NCBI RefSeq assembly: GCF_000011065.1
Contig: NC_004663.1
Coordinates: 3,782,001-3,846,000, forward strand
Length of the DNA stretch: 64,000 bases
Direction: 5' to 3'
Source of the DNA: Bacteroides thetaiotaomicron VPI-5482
GTDB lineage: Bacteria > Bacteroidota > Bacteroidia > Bacteroidales > Bacteroidaceae
Position numbers and translations under genes: made by a program. Below are positions 36,200 through 45,514 of the stretch, in pieces; position 1 is the first letter of the stretch, and each line of letters starts with the position of its first letter. A model generated the notes under the pieces. That model was not told where the DNA came from, searched no databases, and saw only the letters and a program-made list of their open reading frames with translations.

Positions 36200-36217
36200 C
36201 CCCAAAAGAGAAAAATT

Positions 36218-37204
36218 ATGAATATACTATTACTTATCGGAGGATTAATTCTCATTTTACTAGGAGCTAACGGACTGACAGACGGTGCCGCTTCCGTAGC
36301 CAAACGTTTCCGCATACCTTCCATCGTTATCGGACTGACCATTGTCGCTTTCGGCACGTCCGCTCCGGAACTGACGGTGAGTGTCGCTTCAGCCCTGAAA
36401 GGAAGCGCGGACATTGCCATAGGTAATGTAGTAGGAAGTAACATATTCAATACGCTGATGATCGTGGGATGTACGGCACTGTTCGCTCCGATTATCATCA
36501 CCCGGAACACTTTACGAAAAGAGATACCGCTCTGTATCCTTTCGTCTGTGGTATTGCTGATATGCGCCAATGACATATTCCTCGATAATGCCACAGAAAA
36601 TATACTGAACAGAGTAGACGGTCTGCTTTTACTCTGCTTCTTCGCCATCTTCATGGGGTATACGTTTGCCATCGCTTTCCCAAAATCTTCCGCTGCACCG
36701 GAACCGGCAGCACCGGAACACACGGCACCGGAAGAAGAGATCAAGCTGCTTTCGTGGTGGAAATCCATTCTCTATATCATTGGCGGACTGGCGGCACTCA
36801 TCTATGGAGGTCAGCTGTTCGTCAACGGAGCTACAGGGATTGCCCGCAGCATGGGAGTCAGCGAATCCATTATCGGATTAACGCTGGTAGCCGGAGGAAC
36901 TTCCCTGCCGGAGCTTGCCACTTCCATCGTCGCCGCACTGAAAAAGAATCCGGAAATGGCTATCGGAAATGTAATCGGCAGTAATCTCTTCAATATCTTC
37001 TTTGTATTGGGGTGCAGCGCCAGTATCACTCCCCTCCATCTTAGCGGAATTACAAACTTCGACCTGTTCACACTGGTAGGTTCCAGCATTCTGCTCTGGC
37101 TGTTCGGGCTGTTCTTTGCCAAGCGGACCATTACACGGATAGAAGGAAGCATTATGATACTTTGCTATGTAGCGTATACGGTGGTACTGATTTATAATTC
37201 TTAA
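36218..37204 (+). CDS. Calcium/sodium antiporter, CaCA family
   Basis: 328 residues from the ATG at 36218. Two inverted alpha-repeats are clear: GLTIVAFGTSAPEL...GNVVGSNIFN (about 43-85) and GLTLVAGGTSLPELATS...GNVIGSNLFN (about 220-262), as in YrbG-type exchangers. About ten membrane segments with a hydrophilic Pro/Glu-rich loop in the middle (about 160-178). Inner-membrane ion homeostasis. Confidence 0.92.
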   Translation: MNILLLIGGLILILLGANGLTDGAASVAKRFRIPSIVIGLTIVAFGTSAPELTVSVASALKGSADIAIGNVVGSNIFNTLMIVGCTALFAPIIITRNTLRKEIPLCILSSVVLLICANDIFLDNATENILNRVDGLLLLCFFAIFMGYTFAIAFPKSSAAPEPAAPEHTAPEEEIKLLSWWKSILYIIGGLAALIYGGQLFVNGATGIARSMGVSESIIGLTLVAGGTSLPELATSIVAALKKNPEMAIGNVIGSNLFNIFFVLGCSASITPLHLSGITNFDLFTLVGSSILLWLFGLFFAKRTITRIEGSIMILCYVAYTVVLIYNS

Positions 37205-37228
37205 TAAAGTAATCCATACCCAACAATA

Positions 37229-37260
37229 AAAGGCTACCGGTAATCATACCCGAAGCCTTT
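37229..37260. terminator. Bidirectional terminator
   Basis: AAAGGCT (37229-37235) pairs with AGCCTTT (37254-37260) between two convergent genes, with A-run upstream and T-rich sequence downstream, so it can serve both strands. Confidence 0.7.
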
Positions 37261-37285
37261 CACTTTTATCATAGAAACAAATCAT

Positions 37286-38854
37286 TTATTCCACTTCAAC
37301 CGCAGTCAATACATTCACGCCATACTTTCCATCCTTAGAAATCCACCAGTCCGTATCCCCATTGGCACAATGGATGGCATAACGAGGATTATATCTGAGT
37401 CTGTCCGATCCGTCCGGTATCCACAGACCTAACTTATAAGTTCCGGCAGTCACCGAGGCAGGGAGTTCAAGAGATACATCCACTGTATGCATCAGCGAAG
37501 TATAAGCAGAATCCTTTGGTTCGAACGGTTGCCAGTTCTTTGGATTGGCATCGGTCGGAAATTCCGTAACCTCTCCTGCATCATCAATCAATACAAAATA
37601 AACAGGATGTTCACCAAATACGGTGGCAAAACCTCTGTTCTTCAAGCTCAGTTTCAAGACGTTCTCCTTTCCACTCACGAATTTGGAGGGAAGCTGAAGT
37701 GATTGAAGCTCAATCCGGTAACCCAGATGATCACGTATATAATCGAACATATTGCGTTTTACCTTCGTTCCGTCTTTCTTCCGGAAGTAACTGTCGGACA
37801 CCGGCATATGATGCTGGAGAAGGGAGTCTTCCGTTATCATCGTTTTCTTCCAGACCACCATGGAATATTCGGGCGGATTATTCTCGTCAAACCGGTTGTT
37901 GGGATGTTGCTCCTTATAATTATGTATGATACTTAGCGAAGTATAATGCTGGAGGAATAAACGTCTCGCCGCCTGCATACCGTCAATAATCCATCCGGCA
38001 GAAGGACTGTCCGGATCAGCGCCCACGCTCCAGAATCCCCAGGGCAGTTCACCGTCTACTACGAGGTAAGGAGATTCCGCCACTATCTGATCGAACTTCG
38101 GTGTCCCTTCGTGCATATCGGCATCCCATCTGTCGGGGCGTATGACAATGAAGTCATCATGGAAAGAAAGTCTCTTATAAAGTTCCGGTTTATCTTTCAG
38201 CAGGTTCTTAAATTCCGGGAGTCTGACTTGTACATTTCTCTCCGCAGGAACCACAGAAAGCAGTTTTTCCAATACGGCAGCCTTTGTTTCTTCCGAGTTT
38301 TCCAGTCCCTGAACCGAACTGTGCCATTCGCCCCACGCGCCAATCATTCCGGCTTGTACGACCAGAATCAGGTCTTTATTTTTCTCCAGGAAAGGTTTTA
38401 ATTGATCCAAGTGCGCCAGTATCTGTTCGCCGGTAGGACCGACAGGCGACCGTCCCATAAAGTCGCGTTCGTAGGCAAAGCGCAGTACGGCCTTTTTTCC
38501 TTGCTTTTGCAGTTCATCAAAATATGCCTGCATGGTCCGGAAGTTTTCTTCAGACAGTTCTTTACCTATTAAATAAGTCAGATAAAAGTAGCTCTGTGAG
38601 AGTGAAACACTATCTGCTACATATTTAGCAGACAATTCATTCAGTTCTTCGGTAGGAGTGTCTTTTTCGTGCAGCACATCCACCGCGGTTTCCAGCCGGA
38701 ATCCCCTGCCCGGGTTATATAATCCATTTTCTCCCTGCGGGTCATCTACACAGATTCCACGAAACTCCAGCGTCCGTTGACTATGACCGCATCCGCTTGC
38801 CAATAAAGCAAAGAGTGCAACTATCATGCTGCTACCTATCCAATTCCTTTTCAT
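37286..38854 (-). CDS. DUF4874/DUF4832 lipoprotein, glycosidase-like barrel
   Basis: 522 residues from the ATG at 38854, giving a lipoprotein signal (LFALLASGCGHS). The N-terminal half is DUF4874-like (NPGRGFRLETA..., with YFDELQKQGKKAVLRFAYERD and QAGMIGAWGEWH), which resembles a TIM-barrel glycosidase face. The C-terminal half is DUF4832-like, with a beta-sandwich (FVSGKENVLKLSLKNRGFA...). No activity is established to my knowledge. It is divergent from the DUF2264 gene and shares with it the operator region of the second utilisation locus. Confidence 0.8.
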   Translation of the reverse strand: MKRNWIGSSMIVALFALLASGCGHSQRTLEFRGICVDDPQGENGLYNPGRGFRLETAVDVLHEKDTPTEELNELSAKYVADSVSLSQSYFYLTYLIGKELSEENFRTMQAYFDELQKQGKKAVLRFAYERDFMGRSPVGPTGEQILAHLDQLKPFLEKNKDLILVVQAGMIGAWGEWHSSVQGLENSEETKAAVLEKLLSVVPAERNVQVRLPEFKNLLKDKPELYKRLSFHDDFIVIRPDRWDADMHEGTPKFDQIVAESPYLVVDGELPWGFWSVGADPDSPSAGWIIDGMQAARRLFLQHYTSLSIIHNYKEQHPNNRFDENNPPEYSMVVWKKTMITEDSLLQHHMPVSDSYFRKKDGTKVKRNMFDYIRDHLGYRIELQSLQLPSKFVSGKENVLKLSLKNRGFATVFGEHPVYFVLIDDAGEVTEFPTDANPKNWQPFEPKDSAYTSLMHTVDVSLELPASVTAGTYKLGLWIPDGSDRLRYNPRYAIHCANGDTDWWISKDGKYGVNVLTAVEVE

Positions 38855-38932
38855 AGTAATAATTTTGTTTACCGGACAAATGTATGACAAATCCGGTGAC
38901 AAGCATTATTTACCGGTCATTTTGTATAAGAA

Positions 38933-39017
38933 AGTATCAGCATCTGATAAATAACGCAAAAGTATTAGTTAATGCTAAAATTGTATTTGCCCTGCTGTCG
39001 GAATAATTCTACCTTTG
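38933..39017 (+). promoter_or_regulatory. Operator-like motifs and promoter of DUF2264 gene
   Basis: TTTG (38986-38989), 20 bp, TACCTTTG (39010-39017). TATTAG starts at 38963, 23 bp before the -33 box, within AGTATTAGTTAATGCTAAAA. A second copy with TATCAG (38935-38940), in the palindrome TATCAGCATCTGATA, lies 28 bp further upstream and could also serve the divergent DUF4832 gene. Confidence 0.72.
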
Positions 39018-39076
39018 CCATACGCTTCAGCTATGCCTCCATAGCCGTAGATTTAATCTTAAAAATAAGGCAATAC

Positions 39077-40324
39077 ATGAAAAGACTTCATTGGATCTTA
39101 CTATTAATGATTCTGCTGATCCCGACAGAAAGTATCAGTGCCAAAAAGAAAACAGAGAAAAGTGACAGAGAAATCTGGTGCGACGTAATGTACCGGATGG
39201 CTGCTCCTGTATTAAGCAACATGAGCGAAGGTCTGCTGAAACAGAATATGCTCGTAGAATTAAGTCCGACATGGGACGGGCGCAATCAGAACGTCACTTA
39301 TATGGAATGCTTCGGTCGTCTAATGGCGGGACTGGCACCGTGGCTGTCATTGCCCGACGATGAAACTCCGGAAGGACTCCAACGCAAACAACTGCGGGAA
39401 TGGGCATTGAAAAGCTATGCTAACGCGGTAGATCCCGCTTCCCCCGATTATCTGTTATGGCGTCAGGAGAATCAGACCTTGGTGGATGCCGCCTTCCTGG
39501 CAGAAAGTTTCCTGAGAAGTTATGATGCCTTATGGATGCCATTGGACAGCATCACCAAGCAGCGGTATATCGCCGAATTTACGGATCTCAGACGGGTCGA
39601 TCCTTCCTATAGCAACTGGCTGTTGTTCAGCGCCACCGTCGAGTCCTTCCTTCGGAAAGCTGGTGCGCCCAGTGACACTTACCGCATCAGTTCCTCTCTG
39701 CGCAAGATAGAAGAATGGTATGTAGGTGACGGCTGGTATTCGGACGGACCTCGTTTCGCATTCGATTATTACAATAGCTTCGTCATACATCCTATGTATA
39801 TAGAAGCACTGGAGATAATCACCGAAGCCGGCAAACGTGAGAAGATAGGAAATATGCCCGGCTGCAACTTCCATGAAGCGATCAGACGTGCCCAACGATT
39901 CGGAGTAATCCTCGAACGCCTCATCTCTCCGGAAGGTACGCTACCTGTTTTCGGACGTTCTATCACTTACCGTACCGGCTCTTTGCAGACATTAGCGCTG
40001 CTTGCGTGGCGCAACTGGCTTCCCGAAGAATTATCAAACGGACAGGTACGCGCAGCCATGACGGCTGTCATCCAACGTATGTTCGGAGACGGCCGCAACT
40101 TCAATACAGCAGGCTTTCTGACACTGGGATTCAACGGTTCCCAGCCCGGTATCTCCGATTATTACACTAATAACGGCAGCTTGTATATGGCATCGCTTGC
40201 TTTCCTCCCGCTAGGTCTGTCTGCCGATGATCCCTTTTGGACGGATGCTTCACAATCCTGGACTTCGAAAAAAGCATGGGAAGGAGAAGAGTTTCCGAAA
40301 GATCATTCTTATCATAAAGAATAA
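39077..40324 (+). CDS. DUF2264 family protein
   Basis: 415 residues from the ATG at 39077, which starts a signal peptide (MKRLHWILLLMILLIPTESISA). The upstream in-frame ATG at 38972 lies before the promoter and is rejected. DUF2264 landmarks: MECFGRLMAGLAPWL, QTLVDAAFLAESFLRS, NWLLFSATVE, WYVGDGWYSDGPRFAFDYYNSFVIHP, RSITYRTGSLQTLALLAW. The fold is an (alpha/alpha) barrel resembling unsaturated-glycuronyl hydrolases and lyase-associated proteins, so a periplasmic role in glycan breakdown is plausible but unproven. Confidence 0.85.
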   Translation: MKRLHWILLLMILLIPTESISAKKKTEKSDREIWCDVMYRMAAPVLSNMSEGLLKQNMLVELSPTWDGRNQNVTYMECFGRLMAGLAPWLSLPDDETPEGLQRKQLREWALKSYANAVDPASPDYLLWRQENQTLVDAAFLAESFLRSYDALWMPLDSITKQRYIAEFTDLRRVDPSYSNWLLFSATVESFLRKAGAPSDTYRISSSLRKIEEWYVGDGWYSDGPRFAFDYYNSFVIHPMYIEALEIITEAGKREKIGNMPGCNFHEAIRRAQRFGVILERLISPEGTLPVFGRSITYRTGSLQTLALLAWRNWLPEELSNGQVRAAMTAVIQRMFGDGRNFNTAGFLTLGFNGSQPGISDYYTNNGSLYMASLAFLPLGLSADDPFWTDASQSWTSKKAWEGEEFPKDHSYHKE

Positions 40325-40343
40325 GTGAGAATCAGCGTCTTAT

Positions 40344-40372
40344 AATAGTTTCCAGTCGCACTGGAAACTATT
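40344..40372 (+). terminator. Hairpin after DUF2264 gene
   Basis: A perfect 13-bp stem (40344-40356 with 40360-40372, loop CGC) 20 bp after the stop. No T-run follows. The stem is part of a short ~23-bp tandem pattern (CACTGGAAACT/CACCGGAAACT). Confidence 0.6.
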
Positions 40373-40410
40373 GTCCATTCACACCGGAAACTGTTTTATC
40401 ACAGCCAGCT

Positions 40411-40442
40411 CTTGACTTTTCCTTTTTTATTTTGTATCTTTG
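40411..40442 (+). promoter_or_regulatory. Orphan promoter of the candidate sRNA
   Basis: CTTG (40411-40414), 20 bp, TATCTTTG (40435-40442). Spacing and -7 box match the other promoters here, but no gene starts downstream before a strong terminator. Confidence 0.65.
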
Positions 40443-40448
40443 AAGGTA

Positions 40449-40574
40449 GTAAAAAGAAGAAAAGCAATATGAAACGTATAAAATATAAGACATAACAGCA
40501 GTCAATAAGGCATCTGTTTCCATCTATAAAGGAATGGAAAAGGGAGAAAATCAGCACTGATTTTCTCCCTTTTT
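40449..40574 (+). ncRNA. Candidate ~126-nt small RNA
   Basis: A good promoter is followed about 100 bp later by a terminator whose 17-bp stem is perfect (see 40538-40574). The interval holds only an 8-codon frame, so the product is most likely a non-coding RNA of about 125 nt. It sits between two genes of the same utilisation locus and might regulate them; this is inference. Confidence 0.55.
40538..40574 (+). terminator. Perfect intrinsic terminator of the candidate sRNA
   Basis: AAAAGGGAGAAAATCAG (40538-40554) and its exact complement (40557-40573) around a CA tip, followed by T residues. Confidence 0.88.
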
Positions 40575-40607
40575 GTTTATATAATTCCAAGGTTACTCAG
40601 AAATTTC

Positions 40608-40695
40608 CCAAAAATAGTTTTTAATAAACTTGGATACCGTTTATAATAAACCCTTCAACTATTTATTAAAAACGCTCAAACGGTTTATTATAAAA
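40608..40695. repeat. Four tandem 22-bp A/T-rich units
   Basis: Units start at 40608, 40630, 40652 and 40674. Units 1-2 end in ..TTTATAATAAAC-type sequence; units 3-4 carry the near-complement (TTTATTAAAAAC, TTTATTATAAAA). The core of unit 2 (GTTTATAATAAAC) pairs with that of unit 4. Confidence 0.7.
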
Positions 40696-40855
40696 CTGTA
40701 AGGATATTATTGTAGCCAAGCCGAAAGGATATTCATATTTGAGCAGAAGAATCATTAAAACGGTCAATATTATAGACAAATAGTCAACGACAGAATTTGA
40801 CAGCCAAAGAAACAACGCCAAGCAAAAGACAAAATTTTAAAAGAAATACCATAAA

Positions 40856-40912
40856 AGTATTAGTATCTGCTAATATTATATTTGTCTCCCCCTTAAAATA
40901 GTCTTACCTTTG
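40856..40912 (+). promoter_or_regulatory. Operator motif and promoter of the phosphodiesterase-like gene
   Basis: TTTG (40881-40884), 20 bp, TACCTTTG (40905-40912). Upstream is AGTATTAGTATCTGCTAATA; TATTAG (40858-40863) and CTAATA (40870-40875) are a perfect inverted repeat with 6-bp spacer, and TATTAG begins 23 bp before -33. Confidence 0.75.
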
Positions 40913-40978
40913 CTCATCATTAGTTATGGCCTTTGATTCAATAACGAATAAAACATTAACCATATAAATAAAAGTATC

Positions 40979-41896
40979 ATGAATAAACAAACCTTTTTAA
41001 CACTACTTGCTACATTCGCACTCCTCTTCAGTTTCACTTTCTCCTGCCATGCCAAAGGAAAAGACAAAGCTAAACATGTTGTTTTCATCGGTTTGGACGG
41101 CTGGGGAGCCTACAGCCTTCCCAAAGCAGATATGCCGAACGTAAAGAAACTGATGGAGGACGGAGCTTACACACTGAAAAAGCGTTCTGCCCTCCCCTCT
41201 TCCAGTGCCATCAACTGGGCATCCATGTTCATGGGAGCGGGACCGGAACTTCACGGATACACCGAATGGGGATCTAAAACACCGGAACTTCCCTCACGTG
41301 TATTAAATAAGAATGGTATCTTCCCTACTGTTTTCCAATTACTGCGCGATGCCCGCCCGGAAGCGGAAATCGGCTGCCTGTATGAATGGGAAGGAATTAA
41401 ATATTTAGTAGATACGCTGTCTTTAAGTTATCACTATCATGTTGCCGACTGCAACAAGACTCCGAAAGAACTGGGCAATATGGCTTCTTCTTATATTAAG
41501 GAGAAACACCCCGCTCTTGTTGCCATCTGCTACGACGGCCCCGACCACACCGGACACACTGCCGGACACGACACACCGGAATATTATGAGAAACTTAAAG
41601 AACTGGATGTGTATGTCGGCCAAATCGTTCAGGCGGTAAAAGACGCGGGAATGCTGGATGATACCATTTTCATATTAACTTCCGACCATGGAGGTATCGA
41701 TAAAGGTCATGGCGGAAAAACAATGCAAGAAATGGAAACTGCTTTCATCATATCCGGCAAGAATATTAAGAAAGGACTCCGGTTTGACGATGTAAGCATG
41801 ATGCAATACGATGTGGCGTCCACTATCGCCCGCATCTTTCATTTAGAACAACCACAAGTTTGGATAGGTAGACCCATGGAGATTGTTTTCAAATAA
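40979..41896 (+). CDS. Alkaline-phosphatase-superfamily phosphodiesterase
   Basis: 305 residues with signal peptide (1-24). VVFIGLDGWG supplies metal ligand D40; LPSSSAINWASMFMG is the nucleophile region; YDGPDHTGHTAGHD and TSDHGGIDKGHGG give the second metal-site Asp/His set. This is the type I phosphodiesterase/nucleotide pyrophosphatase (ENPP-like) branch of the superfamily. Likely periplasmic; it may remove phospho-substituents from the glycan handled by this locus. Preceded by the shared operator motif, followed by a strong terminator. Confidence 0.87.
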   Translation: MNKQTFLTLLATFALLFSFTFSCHAKGKDKAKHVVFIGLDGWGAYSLPKADMPNVKKLMEDGAYTLKKRSALPSSSAINWASMFMGAGPELHGYTEWGSKTPELPSRVLNKNGIFPTVFQLLRDARPEAEIGCLYEWEGIKYLVDTLSLSYHYHVADCNKTPKELGNMASSYIKEKHPALVAICYDGPDHTGHTAGHDTPEYYEKLKELDVYVGQIVQAVKDAGMLDDTIFILTSDHGGIDKGHGGKTMQEMETAFIISGKNIKKGLRFDDVSMMQYDVASTIARIFHLEQPQVWIGRPMEIVFK

Positions 41897-41922
41897 TCAT
41901 TCAGGATGATTAATAGGATGGG

Positions 41923-41957
41923 AAAAGGAGAAGCTAAAATAACTGGCTTCTCCTTTT
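41923..41957 (+). terminator. Terminator after phosphodiesterase-like gene
   Basis: AAAAGGAGAAGC (41923-41934) pairs with GCTTCTCCTTTT (41946-41957), followed by more T. Confidence 0.88.
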
Positions 41958-42096
41958 TTATTTATCTATCCACGCTCATAAGATAGGAGATTATAAATAC
42001 TATTTCTTATAAGTAACAAAATGAGCAGTCATAATAGTTTTATTTCCTATAAGTAATAGAAATCACACCTCCACAGCTGTTAATTACCGAATAATA

Positions 42097-42128
42097 CTTG
42101 CATCAACATACATATCCTTATACCTTTG
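42097..42128 (+). promoter_or_regulatory. Distal promoter upstream of susC
   Basis: CTTG (42097-42100), 20 bp, TACCTTTG (42121-42128), about 290 bp before the susC ATG. It lacks the TATYAG motif at -23. It would give a long leader or a separate short RNA; no ORF or terminator is seen between it and the proximal promoter. Confidence 0.5.
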
Positions 42129-42264
42129 TCCCCCGGTAACACAACATAATATAACTTCAATCATAAAATGTACTCTTTTGACATTCTTAATAAGCAATCC
42201 AACTGATTAAAGCAGCATTCAAACATTCTGATAGGACATCTTATCTTTTGTTTATTCAAATTAA

Positions 42265-42339
42265 AATACAATACGATAGAATTGTATTAGTAAATGATAA
42301 AATACTACTTGTCTGACGGAGCATTATCGCCTACTTTTG
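42265..42339 (+). promoter_or_regulatory. Operator motif and proximal promoter of susC
   Basis: CTTG (42308-42311), 20 bp, TACTTTTG (42332-42339). TATTAG (42285-42290) begins 23 bp before -33, within TGTATTAGTAAATGATAAAA. AATACAAT (42265-42272) with its complement ATTGTATT (42281-42288) forms an overlapping inverted repeat. Confidence 0.72.
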
Positions 42340-42415
42340 CATCATCAGTTATTGGTTGAAGTTTCCATGGATCAATCAACAATTGAATAGAGTTTATAAT
42401 CTAATACAATAAATT

Positions 42416-45400
42416 ATGAGAAGAAAAATTTATTTTCTACTATTCTTTTTTCTTTGCCTGACTAGCATTCCACTGGCAGCCCAGGATATTGAAATAAAAG
42501 GAATGGTAACAGAAGCTACAACAAATGAACCCTTACCAGGAGTCACAGTCAGAGTGAAAGGTAAAGACACCGGCACAGTAACAGACATGGATGGTAAATA
42601 CTCCATCAAAGCGAATAAAGGGAATATACTGATATTCTCAACAATAGGTATGAAACAAATAGAAAAAGCTGTCACGTCCGGAACTCCAATCAATGTATCT
42701 ATGGAAGAAGATAATATCGCTCTGGAACAAGTAGTAGTGATTGGTTATGGTACAGTGAAGAAGAGTCATCTTTCGGGGGCTGTAGGTTCGGTTAGTGCAA
42801 AAGAACTTAACGGTCAGGTTGCTTCTAACGCAGCCACAGCCCTACAAGGGAAAATACCCGGAGTATCAGTAGCCAGTTCCAGTGGTGATCCCAATGGAAG
42901 TATGACGATCAATGTACGTGGTATCAGTTCTTTATCCAACAACAATCCACTTTATGTAGTAGACGGAGCATTTGGAGATATCAGTATGGTCGATCCTAAC
43001 GATATTTCCTCTATCGAAGTTTTAAAAGATGCTGCCGCGGCAGCAATCTACGGTTCACGTGCAGCAGGTGGTGTTGTACTGATTACCACTAAAAGCGGTC
43101 GTAAAGACATGCCGACTAAATTAGATGTCAATTTCTTCACAGGAGTCAGCCAGACTCCCAAAACACTGAAAGTTTTTAATGGAGAAGAATACAGCCGCTT
43201 CGCACGCTACTACAAATTAGCAGGCGACGGTTATGGTGCAGAAAATGGAGCTACCCCTTTCATTGGAGAAGGCACAGACTGGCAAGACGTAATGCTGCGT
43301 ACTGCCATGACTTATAAAGCCAATGCTACCATCAGCGGCGGTTCCAAAAACGGTTCTTACAGTTCGTCAGTCAGCTACCTTAATAAAGAAGGGATACTGC
43401 GCAACACTGATCATGAATCTTATAATATCCGTTTGAAAAGCGATTATTCATTCTTCGACAATCGCTTGACAATAGGTGAATCTATGATTGTAAATCTGAC
43501 AAAAGGTAGTGGATACATTCATCAGGATACCATGTTCGATATCTTTCAGTTCCCGTCAGTAGTACCGGTATACGATCCTACAAACGCAGGAGGCTGGGGT
43601 ACTTCCAATGACATCAATTTACCGAATCCATTGGCTGAAATGACAGTCAACGACGAACGGACAGAAACAACCAAGATTTTCCTCAATGCTTATTTACAGG
43701 CTGAAATCATCAAAGGACTAAAGTACAAACTCAATGTAGGTATCAGAAAAGAGCATACTAAGTGGCGTTATTACAAGGATGTATACGATTTAGGAACATT
43801 CGGTAAAAACGACAAGCCCGACCTTGAAGAAAAATCGTCAACATGGGAATCATGGGTATTAGAAAACACCCTGAATTATGACCGTACATTCGGCAAACAC
43901 AATTTGTCACTCCTTGCCGGATACTCTGCCCAGAAAGACAAAAGTTACAGCCTTTATGGTAAAAATGGAGATATGCCCCAGTTCATTGAAACAATGCCGG
44001 GCAATGTAGATCCTTCCAACCTGAAAGCATCCAGTTCGCTGAATGAACTTGCATTGGTATCTCTGTTCGGACGTGTCATGTATTCCTTTGACGACCGTTA
44101 TTTATTCTCGGCATCTATTCGCCGTGACGGTTCTTCACGTTTCAGAAGTGGACATCAATATGGTGCATTCCCTTCTGCTTCTATTGGATGGAACATCAAC
44201 CGCGAAAAATTCTTTAAACCTTTAGAGAATGTATTCGATCAGTTGAAGCTGCGTTTTAGTTATGGTAAACTCGGTAATCAGGAGATGACCAGCTACTATC
44301 CGACACAAAGTGTAGTATCGGACGGCATGAACTATGTGATGAATAATTCGCCTTGGTTTGGTTCTATGCCATATGTGCAGGCAATCTCACCCGCCAATTT
44401 AACATGGGAAAATACGGAGACCTATAACATCGGTTTAGATGTCAGTCTGCTAAACGGACGATTGACGCTTACTGCTGATGCTTACGTTAAGAATACAAAT
44501 GATGTGCTATTACCTATTCCTTCTACCGCATCTACCGGTATCAGCGGAAACTCTATTCAGAATGCGGGACAAGTACGGAACAAAGGATTCGAACTTGCGG
44601 TCAACTATCGCGGTGCCATCAAGGAAAAGTTCAACTATTACATCGGTGCCAATATCGCAGCCGACAAGAATGAAGTGACCAAAATAACATTAGGCGGACA
44701 AAACCTGATGATCTCCGGATACAGCGCACACGGTGCCGGTGGTCGCGGTATCAATATGTTTGCAGAAGGGCATCCGATGTCATATTTCAACCTGATCGAA
44801 ACAGACGGATTATTCCGCTCGGCAGAAGAGATCGCTAATTATAAAAACAAAGACGGTGAACTCATCCAGCCCGCTGCACAAGTTGGTGATGTCCGCTACA
44901 AAGACTGGAACGGTGACGGCAAAATAAACACAGATGACCAGCATGACGTAGGAAGTCCGTTCCCCGATTTCACTTTTGGCATAAGACTCGGCGGCGAATG
45001 GAACAACTTCGACTTTAACCTTTTCTTTGACGGAATGGTAGGCAACAAGATATATAATTATCCCCGTTATCGCCTGGAATCAGGAAACTTCAACGGAAAC
45101 ATGAGTACCGTATTGGCCAATTCATGGAGACCGGACAATCAGAACACTGATATTCCTCGTTTCTCTAAGACTGACGGTGCAGACAACAAATGGGCATACA
45201 CCGACAGATGGCTGGAAGACGGCTCGTACATACGTTTGAAAACATTGGACATTGGCTATACATTACCCAAAGTTCTGACAAAGAAAATCAAACTTGAAAA
45301 CGTAAGAATATACACTTCAATGGAGAACCTGTTCACATTGACCAAATATTCCGGCTATACCCCCGACCTGGGTGAAAGTTCTGTCGCAGGTGTTGCTTAC

Positions 45401-45481
45401 AATGTATTCTCAAGAGGTATCGACCAGGGACGCTATCCATTGCCCCGTACTATTTCTTTCGGAATACAAGTCAACCTGTAA
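42416..45481 (+). CDS. SusC-like TonB-dependent transporter
   Basis: 1021 residues, without an STN domain, so not an ECF-type signaller. Signal peptide 1-22, carboxypeptidase-regulatory-like domain about 26-100 (IKGMVTEATTNEPLPGVTVRVKGKDTGTVTDMDGKY), TonB-box region EQVVVIGYGTVKKSHLSGAV, plug with NPLYVVDGAFGDI..DISSIEVLKDAAAAAIYGSRAAGGVVLITTKSG, barrel ending ISFGIQVNL. First gene of a SusC-SusD-GH30-lipoprotein unit. Confidence 0.95.
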   Translation: MRRKIYFLLFFFLCLTSIPLAAQDIEIKGMVTEATTNEPLPGVTVRVKGKDTGTVTDMDGKYSIKANKGNILIFSTIGMKQIEKAVTSGTPINVSMEEDNIALEQVVVIGYGTVKKSHLSGAVGSVSAKELNGQVASNAATALQGKIPGVSVASSSGDPNGSMTINVRGISSLSNNNPLYVVDGAFGDISMVDPNDISSIEVLKDAAAAAIYGSRAAGGVVLITTKSGRKDMPTKLDVNFFTGVSQTPKTLKVFNGEEYSRFARYYKLAGDGYGAENGATPFIGEGTDWQDVMLRTAMTYKANATISGGSKNGSYSSSVSYLNKEGILRNTDHESYNIRLKSDYSFFDNRLTIGESMIVNLTKGSGYIHQDTMFDIFQFPSVVPVYDPTNAGGWGTSNDINLPNPLAEMTVNDERTETTKIFLNAYLQAEIIKGLKYKLNVGIRKEHTKWRYYKDVYDLGTFGKNDKPDLEEKSSTWESWVLENTLNYDRTFGKHNLSLLAGYSAQKDKSYSLYGKNGDMPQFIETMPGNVDPSNLKASSSLNELALVSLFGRVMYSFDDRYLFSASIRRDGSSRFRSGHQYGAFPSASIGWNINREKFFKPLENVFDQLKLRFSYGKLGNQEMTSYYPTQSVVSDGMNYVMNNSPWFGSMPYVQAISPANLTWENTETYNIGLDVSLLNGRLTLTADAYVKNTNDVLLPIPSTASTGISGNSIQNAGQVRNKGFELAVNYRGAIKEKFNYYIGANIAADKNEVTKITLGGQNLMISGYSAHGAGGRGINMFAEGHPMSYFNLIETDGLFRSAEEIANYKNKDGELIQPAAQVGDVRYKDWNGDGKINTDDQHDVGSPFPDFTFGIRLGGEWNNFDFNLFFDGMVGNKIYNYPRYRLESGNFNGNMSTVLANSWRPDNQNTDIPRFSKTDGADNKWAYTDRWLEDGSYIRLKTLDIGYTLPKVLTKKIKLENVRIYTSMENLFTLTKYSGYTPDLGESSVAGVAYNVFSRGIDQGRYPLPRTISFGIQVNL

Positions 45482-45514
45482 TACCTTAAATTAATATTAA
45501 ACATTAAACAGTTT

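Noticed and set aside
36197..36217. TTG start extending the CaCA antiporter by 7 residues
   Set aside because: The TTG is part of the TATCTTTG -7 box, and the ATG at 36218 starts the first membrane segment.
38877..38884. Promoter of the DUF4832 gene (minus-strand TACATTTG)
   Set aside because: No TTTG at 18-21 bp; the nearest CTTG is 15 bp away, so it is not listed as a feature.
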